Source: Gallionella sp. (GTDB taxonomy: Bacteria > Pseudomonadota > Gammaproteobacteria > Burkholderiales > Gallionellaceae). From it: DNA of 64,000 nt. This document shows positions 59,297 to 64,000 of this stretch, piece after piece (position 1 is the first letter of the stretch; each line of letters opens with the position of its first letter). The stretch covers positions 1 through 64,000 of the forward strand of contig JAUSMR010000076.1 of the NCBI GenBank assembly GCA_030645955.1, given 5' to 3'. The position numbers and the translations under genes are program-made. The notes beneath the pieces were generated by a model that saw only the letters and a program-made list of their open reading frames with translations, made no database searches and was not told where the DNA came from.

Positions 59297-59530
59297 CTAT
59301 GTGCCAAGAATAACACCGATTGGCGATCCCGAGCATTTCGCGTCCGACTTTTCCAGCGACCACAGGATCTGCGTTTCAATCATATGCACGAGCTCTTCGC
59401 TGTTACCGAAAAAGAGCTCCTTGTCTTCGGTGGTTCTGCGATTGTAATCACCAGCGGGTAGCTGATTCCAGGGTTTGGATTCGTGGGGATGAAAGAGCAT
59501 GTCGGGTGTCAGGCCAAAGTGCATTTCCAT
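59297..59530 (-). CDS. Uncharacterised 77-residue ORF
   Basis: The frame MEMHFGLTPDMLFHPHESKP...VHMIETQILWSLEKSDAKC has ordinary amino-acid composition. It follows the broken FitB remnant on the same strand by 43 bases. I recognise no family. It could be a fragment of a larger decayed gene, since the region to 59145 is otherwise empty. Confidence 0.3.
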   Translation of the reverse strand: MEMHFGLTPDMLFHPHESKPWNQLPAGDYNRRTTEDKELFFGNSEELVHMIETQILWSLEKSDAKCSGSPIGVILGT

Positions 59531-59573
59531 TCAGGCAATTCGCTTGAATTTTCAACTTTTAGAAAGCCATGGA

Positions 59574-59651
59574 TCAAGCAAGCACAATCGAAGAAGGCTG
59601 GGGGCGCATCAACTCAGACAGCACATTAGTATCCAGCAACACGCCCTGCAT
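59574..59651 (-). pseudogene. Truncated FitB/VapC PIN-domain toxin
   Basis: From an ATG at 59651 the frame reads MQGVLLDTNVLSELMRPQPS and stops after 25 codons. The first 20 residues are the canonical PIN-domain start with the catalytic Asp of LLDTNVLSE. The rest of the roughly 130-residue toxin is missing, and no continuing PIN sequence is found downstream. It starts three bases after the intact antitoxin gene. Confidence 0.75.
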
Positions 59652-59653
59652 GA

Positions 59654-59899
59654 TCAACGCGCCATCGATGGCGGCTTTCTTGCCTTCTTTCGCTCAGGAA
59701 TAGGCAAAGCATCCAACTCAAAAGAAGCAAAATGCTTTTGAATACGCTGCGCAAAAGCCGGTTGGTTCCGCTTCGGCAATACCGCACGGGACAGAATCTC
59801 ACGCACCTCCTGCTCCATCGAGCAACCGTGCTGCGCTGCCTGCAAACGCAAACTGTTCTTGACCTCATCGTCAATATTTCTACTCGTAAGTGCCGCCAT
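59654..59899 (-). CDS. FitA/VapB-type antitoxin (orphaned)
   Basis: From the ATG at 59899 the 81-residue protein reads MAALTSRNIDDEVKNSLRLQ then AAQHGCSMEQEVREILSRAV, a ribbon-helix-helix FitA-like DNA-binding domain. A C-terminal toxin-neutralising part follows (FASFELDALPIPERKKARKPP). Its toxin partner directly downstream is truncated. The antitoxin may persist as an autoregulator or as protection against a related toxin elsewhere. Longer upstream frames are not supported. Confidence 0.82.
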   Translation of the reverse strand: MAALTSRNIDDEVKNSLRLQAAQHGCSMEQEVREILSRAVLPKRNQPAFAQRIQKHFASFELDALPIPERKKARKPPSMAR

Positions 59900-60198
59900 G
59901 TTAGCCCCTAAAGTGATTGCAGTGCCATCATTGCAATCAACCATCAACGGAACAGCAATGCGCATAAAAAAGGGGGAAAGAAGTGAGCAAGGGAAGGGGA
60001 CGCTACCCAATGGCACTAACTTTAAGCCTAATGATAGTAGGCTCCCTCCTCTTCAAGGGGGAGGAGCGCCTGCGCCACCTTGACTGAGAATGTTTCAGAG
60101 GTATATTTTGCAATGACGATTTAATCAGTGCTTCCATAGCCCTTGAAATTTACATCCGCAGCTCAATCTTAAAATCGGTTCATATCCTGGAGTCTGCC

Positions 60199-60633
60199 AT
60201 GACTGGTTCATTGCATATCGTCTGTCCGCATTGCAACGGCATCAACCGCTTGCCCGCCTCCAAGTTGCGCGACCAACCCGCTTGCGGCAAGTGCAGGCAA
60301 GCCTTGTTCGATGCGCACCCTGTGGAGCTGAACAGCAGCAATTTTGCACTGCACCTCAACCGCAATGACATTCCCGTGCTGGTGGATTTCTGGGCTCCGT
60401 GGTGCGGCCCATGTCGCATGATGGCCCCCGCGTTTGTGCAGGCGGCCGCTCAACTTGAGCCGGAAATGCGCCTTGCCAAGCTGAACACCGAGGAGGCGCA
60501 GGAACTGGGGGCACGCTACAACATCCGCAGCATCCCAACGCTCGCGCTGTTCAGAAGCGGGCGTGAAATTGCGCGGCAAGCCGGTGCGATGGATGCCGGC
60601 GGCATCGTGAAGTGGGCGCGCAGCAATAAATAG
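60199..60633 (+). CDS. trxC: Thioredoxin 2
   Basis: The 144-residue protein has the N-terminal zinc finger of thioredoxin 2 (IVCPHCNGINRLP and ACGKCRQALFDAHP). The thioredoxin fold follows, with VLVDFWAPWCGPCRMMAPAF (redox Cys pair WCGPC near residue 72) and the cis-Pro in IRSIPTLALFRSG. It reduces protein disulfides in the cytoplasm, often under oxidative stress. It is monocistronic by position. A reduced thioredoxin pool would also serve the ArsC arsenate reductase, in general terms. Confidence 0.95.
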   Translation: MTGSLHIVCPHCNGINRLPASKLRDQPACGKCRQALFDAHPVELNSSNFALHLNRNDIPVLVDFWAPWCGPCRMMAPAFVQAAAQLEPEMRLAKLNTEEAQELGARYNIRSIPTLALFRSGREIARQAGAMDAGGIVKWARSNK

Positions 60634-61134
60634 CACCTGCGATGTTCGCCTCAAAATTTGATGCGGCACGAATTGAGTTAACTTACCCCCGACAAAGCCG
60701 GGGGCTTATTGGGTGAGACCCTCAAAACCGGGAGCCGCCCAAGGCGGTCGCAATCCAACTCCTTCCCCCATGCAGGGGGAAGGCTGGGATGGGGGTAGAA
60801 ATTTTGATTGCGCTCGTGCCAAGTTTCTACCCCCTCCCTAACCCTCCCCCTGCATGGGGGAGGGGATGACGTAGCTGAATTTTTTGTTGCTCTTGATTGT
60901 TTTTTTATCGACCGTCGAAAAGTCAAACCTTATTGAGTCCCCCGGCAAAGCCGGGGGTTTACCTCACCGAATTATTCCATTTTCGATTCAAACCCGGCTT
61001 GTTCACTGGAGCCAAACCAACTCCTTCACCCTTGCAGGGGGAGGGGATATTGCGGCTAATGGACAATCCGGGTTTAGATTAGAGCTGAATAAAAAGGGCA
61101 GCCACACGGCTGCCCTTCTTCACATCGAACAGCT
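60634..61134. other. Repeat-filled interval after trxC
   Basis: Two CCCCCG-CAAAG-CCGGGGG hairpins (60686-60704 and 60939-60957) lie on either side of a large palindrome (60759-60867, CTCCTTCCCCCATGCAGGGGG ... CCCCCTGCATGGGGGAGGGG). The palindrome is of the same family as 30507. A half copy lies near 61020. No coding frame is supported. Confidence 0.7.
61091..61120 (-). terminator. Terminator after the double-FecR gene
   Basis: AAAAAGGGCAGCC-ACAC-GGCTGCCCTTCTT: a strong stem 15 bases past the minus-strand gene stop at 61135, ending in a T-rich run on the minus strand. Confidence 0.82.
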
Positions 61135-62514
61135 TTACTGCCCTATCGCGCAGCCGTTCGGACCCAGAATGTTCTTGTTGCCGGGCCCAAGATCAACCTT
61201 CGAATCAGCCCCCATAAATCCCGGGGGGGCGGGCAGTCTAACCAGCACGTTTGCGCTGGCGAAACCGGTTTCACCGGCCACGAGATTCAGCGACTGGTCA
61301 GCCTGAGCCACAATCACCTCGCCGTCATGCACCGTCACATACAGGCCTGGTTCACCCGCATCCGATCCGGGGCCAAACAGTTTTTCCGTATCCACCGGAA
61401 TACCATCAGGGCGCGGCGTGGCGTTGTCGGTAATGGCTGGCGGAATAGCAATGATCTGCACAGGCTTGCCGGTATCGCGTGCGATGATGGCAGCCTGCTG
61501 TATCGCCACAATGAACGAGCCGCCGGGCGCGACCAGCACCACCTCGCCCGCCCAAACGTACACTCCCGCACCATCCAGGGGGTTGTCCTGGGTGGCGCCC
61601 AGGTTGCCAACCCCGCTAGCGCAAGGCCCGTTACACCACGCATCGAAACCCGTGCCGCGTATGCCGATGGTGGCATTGGACACCTTGAACTGGTAATTAT
61701 CATGATTCGTGCGGCCGATCCAGCCGGTGACCACGCGCACGCCTCCCTTGAGCAGTTTCAGCGCGGCATTCTCTTGCGCAGCCGCCTTGTCATATTTGAA
61801 TTTTTCGACATGGAACACGGTGCTTTCCTGCAAACTCACCCTGCTTTCATCGCGGAAAGCCACCACCGCGTATGAATTTTTGTCAGTCATCAACGTGTCG
61901 CCCTCATACACTGGCGCGCCCAGAGTCAGCTTGCGCACCTTTCCGCTTTCCTTTTTGGCTGACATCCCGCCCTGCACCAGCATTACCCGGCCAACCGCCT
62001 GCGGCTGGGTTTCCTGCGGTTTTGCTGCCTGTTTTGCAGTCGCTTCCTCATCGTCTTTGCAATCCTGGGTGACACACAGGCGCGACGAAAAGTCGGTGCC
62101 GCGTATCCCGATGGTCGCGGATGCCGCGCGGACTTTGAACGCATCGGCATTGCCACGCTTGCCGATCAAACCCGTCACGTTGCGGAAACCGCCCTTGAGC
62201 AGCCGGAATATCGCGTTGTCGTCTTGCGGCGCCTCATTGCTGAACTGAAATGCTTCGATACGCAAATTTGAATTGGGGCGCAGCGTCATTTTTGCGCCAT
62301 CGTTCATCAGCACCTGGGCATAACTGTCTTTGGCGGTGATGAGCATATCTCCAGCCTGCACCTCGGCTTTCGGCCCCAGCACCTTGACCGTGCCGTCTGT
62401 ACGCTGGGCAACCAGCGCGCCGCTCATATAGCCGATTTTGCCCACCACTTCCGCGGCTTGCGCCACGGTTGCGATCATCAGTAATATTGCTGTGACCAGA
62501 AATTTGATTTTCAT
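61135..62514 (-). CDS. Secreted protein with two FecR domains
   Basis: From the ATG at 62514 (GAGGTG upstream) the 459-residue precursor has a signal peptide (KFLVTAILLMIATVAQAAE). Two FecR domains follow, about residues 20-155 and 175-330. Each has the pattern of a regulated strand, a ...KGG-x-R-x-VTG-IG segment (GGFRNVTGLIGKRG; GGVRVVTGWIGRTN) and ATIGIRGT. A Pro-rich C-terminal region follows to GPNGCAIGQ. It starts 12 bases after the TpsB-type gene, so the two are cotranscribed. FecR domains outside iron signalling are usually uncharacterised periplasmic modules. Confidence 0.85.
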   Translation of the reverse strand: MKIKFLVTAILLMIATVAQAAEVVGKIGYMSGALVAQRTDGTVKVLGPKAEVQAGDMLITAKDSYAQVLMNDGAKMTLRPNSNLRIEAFQFSNEAPQDDNAIFRLLKGGFRNVTGLIGKRGNADAFKVRAASATIGIRGTDFSSRLCVTQDCKDDEEATAKQAAKPQETQPQAVGRVMLVQGGMSAKKESGKVRKLTLGAPVYEGDTLMTDKNSYAVVAFRDESRVSLQESTVFHVEKFKYDKAAAQENAALKLLKGGVRVVTGWIGRTNHDNYQFKVSNATIGIRGTGFDAWCNGPCASGVGNLGATQDNPLDGAGVYVWAGEVVLVAPGGSFIVAIQQAAIIARDTGKPVQIIAIPPAITDNATPRPDGIPVDTEKLFGPGSDAGEPGLYVTVHDGEVIVAQADQSLNLVAGETGFASANVLVRLPAPPGFMGADSKVDLGPGNKNILGPNGCAIGQ

Positions 62515-62525
62515 TTCACACCTCA

Positions 62526-64000
62526 TCAGAAGGTGGCATTCAAGGATGCATGCCAACGCCAGTCGCCCACGCTCTGCAATGGGTCAGTGCCGGCATTTGT
62601 GATCTGCGCACGGTCCAACCGCATCGAAAACTGCTCGGTATAGCTGACGCGCAAACCAAGTCCGGCTCCGGCAATAGTAGTCTTGACACCATTGGCAGGT
62701 TTCGTTTGGCCAGCGTCATAGAAAAGCAGGGCGCGAGCCCTGAGATCGCCCTTGCCAAAATCGGGCGTATAACCTTCCAGGTTCAAGCGCGTTCCCACCT
62801 CACCGCCTTCACTGCCTTCGGAAAAACCGCGCACCGCATCGGCTCCGCCCAAACGTAATTGCTCGCCCTGTATCAGTACATCCCCGCTCCACTGCCCGTT
62901 CAGGGCTGCGCGGTATTGCCACTCGTCCCCAATCTGTTGCGTATAGTTCATGCCATAACGCAACACTTTATAGGCTGGTTTTGGCTGGGTAGCGTTAATC
63001 TGGTCATAGGCGGCAAAATCAGCCTCCCGACCCTTACTCATTTTCGGCAGGTTGGCGGAATATGACACATTCAAATTCAGGTCGCTTCTGGCAAACTTGC
63101 CCAGCGCGGTATAAGCGAGACTCAATGGCAACACCACGATTTCGTTGTACAACACGGTCGGCGGCGTAGTGGTCATTTCGAGACGGCGGAATTTGCGCCA
63201 GTCCAGTCCAAATGCCAGACGCGGGTCGAATACACCCGCGCGCTCCAGAGCATAGCTGTAGCGGGCGCTGAACAACAGACCGCCGCCCTGAAAATTGTTG
63301 AGACCACCCACCAGGGCATTCACGTTGGAATAACCGCCAAAGAATTCGAGGCTGCTGCCATACTGGTAAAGCGGGATCTTGTAGCTGCCACCCAGCACCC
63401 GGGTCCGATCGGGATGTTGCGGCGACGTCAGGTATTGAACGCTGGCAACGTGATCCGCATCGAAAGCGTTGGCATTGCGATAGGAAAAGCCAAGCCGCGT
63501 ACGCCCGGTTTCTGCCGAGCCGGTATTATCGAGTGATACGCCCCAACTGGCAGGTTTGCTGTCGGTGACAATCACATTCGCATCCACCTCGTCCTCTTTC
63601 TCGCCCGCCTTCAGCACCACGTTCAACTGCCTTGCCGGATTTTCATTGGCGAGCTTCAACTCCTTTGCAATCTGCCTGGAACGCGGCACCCCGCCGCTGC
63701 GCAATGAGGGTAGCGCGTTCAGCACATTGGCCTCGGTAACGTAGCGATTATCTTTCACCCCCACTTTGGCGAAGCGGCTTTCCACCGCGCGAAAACGCAC
63801 CGTGCCTTTCTCCAGTTCCTGTTCCGGCAACAGCACATTCACAGCCGAGTAGCCGCGCCTGGCATACGCTTCTTCCACCGCCTCCAGCGCGCGCTGAACA
63901 TCGGAAAAGTCCTTGTCCTTGCCCACAAAGGGCGAGACCGCCGCATCGACTTCCGCCTGGCTCAGCAAAGACGCTCCCTCCAGCACATAGCGATCAATCG
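62526..64000 (-). CDS. TpsB/FhaC-family two-partner secretion outer-membrane transporter (5' part beyond window)
   Basis: The frame is open to the window end. It begins within a POTRA domain (IDRYVLEGASLLSQAEVDAA...VGKDKDFSDVQRALEAVEEAYARRGY). It continues with a second POTRA (RFAKVGVKDNRYVTEANVLNALPSLRSGG) and the 16-strand barrel, including the family hallmark LRLGGADAVRGFSEGSEGG near the visible residue 375. The C-terminal Phe (WHASLNATF) fits BAM insertion. TpsB proteins export one large TpsA adhesin or exoprotein; none is in the window. The FecR protein follows directly. Confidence 0.92.
   Translation of the reverse strand, partial: IDRYVLEGASLLSQAEVDAAVSPFVGKDKDFSDVQRALEAVEEAYARRGYSAVNVLLPEQELEKGTVRFRAVESRFAKVGVKDNRYVTEANVLNALPSLRSGGVPRSRQIAKELKLANENPARQLNVVLKAGEKEDEVDANVIVTDSKPASWGVSLDNTGSAETGRTRLGFSYRNANAFDADHVASVQYLTSPQHPDRTRVLGGSYKIPLYQYGSSLEFFGGYSNVNALVGGLNNFQGGGLLFSARYSYALERAGVFDPRLAFGLDWRKFRRLEMTTTPPTVLYNEIVVLPLSLAYTALGKFARSDLNLNVSYSANLPKMSKGREADFAAYDQINATQPKPAYKVLRYGMNYTQQIGDEWQYRAALNGQWSGDVLIQGEQLRLGGADAVRGFSEGSEGGEVGTRLNLEGYTPDFGKGDLRARALLFYDAGQTKPANGVKTTIAGAGLGLRVSYTEQFSMRLDRAQITNAGTDPLQSVGDWRWHASLNATF

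Overview
The window is a chromosomal segment of a Gram-negative proteobacterium, most probably a betaproteobacterium of the Nitrosomonadales/Gallionellaceae type. This is inferred from gene order (tpiA-secG-tRNA-Leu-nuo; pcnB-folK-dNK-panBCD; queA-tgt-yajC-secDF) and from protein character, not from a database search. Most of the first 30 kb and the 46-53 kb part are housekeeping genes on the minus strand.

Layout: 1-3 kb, eno (cut by the window edge), kdsA, a 32-codon overlapping ORF and pyrG. 3.1-19.3 kb, a 13-subunit-type respiratory complex I operon (nuoA to nuoN) in which the usual nuoL is absent. Its place is taken by a three-gene block of an MrpD-like antiporter subunit, an 83-residue membrane protein and a NuoL/MrpD-like subunit, followed by nuoM and nuoN. 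19.4-25.3 kb, tRNA-Leu(GAG), secG, tpiA, panD/C/B, a deoxynucleoside kinase, folK and pcnB. 25.6-30.3 kb, a glutamine amidotransferase, folE2, dxs, ispA and xseB (folate and isoprenoid precursors).

30.6-34.4 kb is accessory: a DMT transporter, a SpoIIAA-like protein, a repeat- and remnant-filled gap, a hicBA toxin-antitoxin pair, a glycine-rich protein, then rpmG-rpmB. 34.5-36.4 kb is an arsR-arsC-acr3 arsenic operon. 36.5-45.3 kb looks like a phosphate-starvation island: an EAL-CBS-GGDEF protein, an OlsA-like PlsC acyltransferase, an OlsB-like ornithine acyltransferase, a porin and pstSCAB. Clear Pho-box heptamer arrays precede olsB and the porin.

45.5-52.8 kb holds a glycine-zipper protein, a DedA protein, secF, secD, yajC, tgt, queA and tRNA-Leu(CAA). 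53-59.1 kb is an envelope/exopolysaccharide-type locus: a FecR protein, two tandemly duplicated YjbE-like Ala/Gly-rich proteins, a YjbH outer-membrane protein, a MORN lipoprotein and a WecA/MraY-type glycosyl-phosphate transferase. 59.3-64 kb has a broken FitAB toxin-antitoxin pair, trxC, a double-FecR protein and a two-partner secretion TpsB transporter cut by the window end.

The intergenic space is rich in palindromic repeats. One family has GTAG...CTAC ends (REP/BIME-like); one copy has become the last residues of QueA and another supplies the stop codon of folE2. There is also a 165-bp MITE-like element with 52-57 bp terminal inverted repeats. No CRISPR array, IS transposase, rRNA gene or prophage was seen. 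The most unusual systems are the remodelled complex I membrane arm and the YjbE-like tail family shared by three neighbouring secreted proteins.
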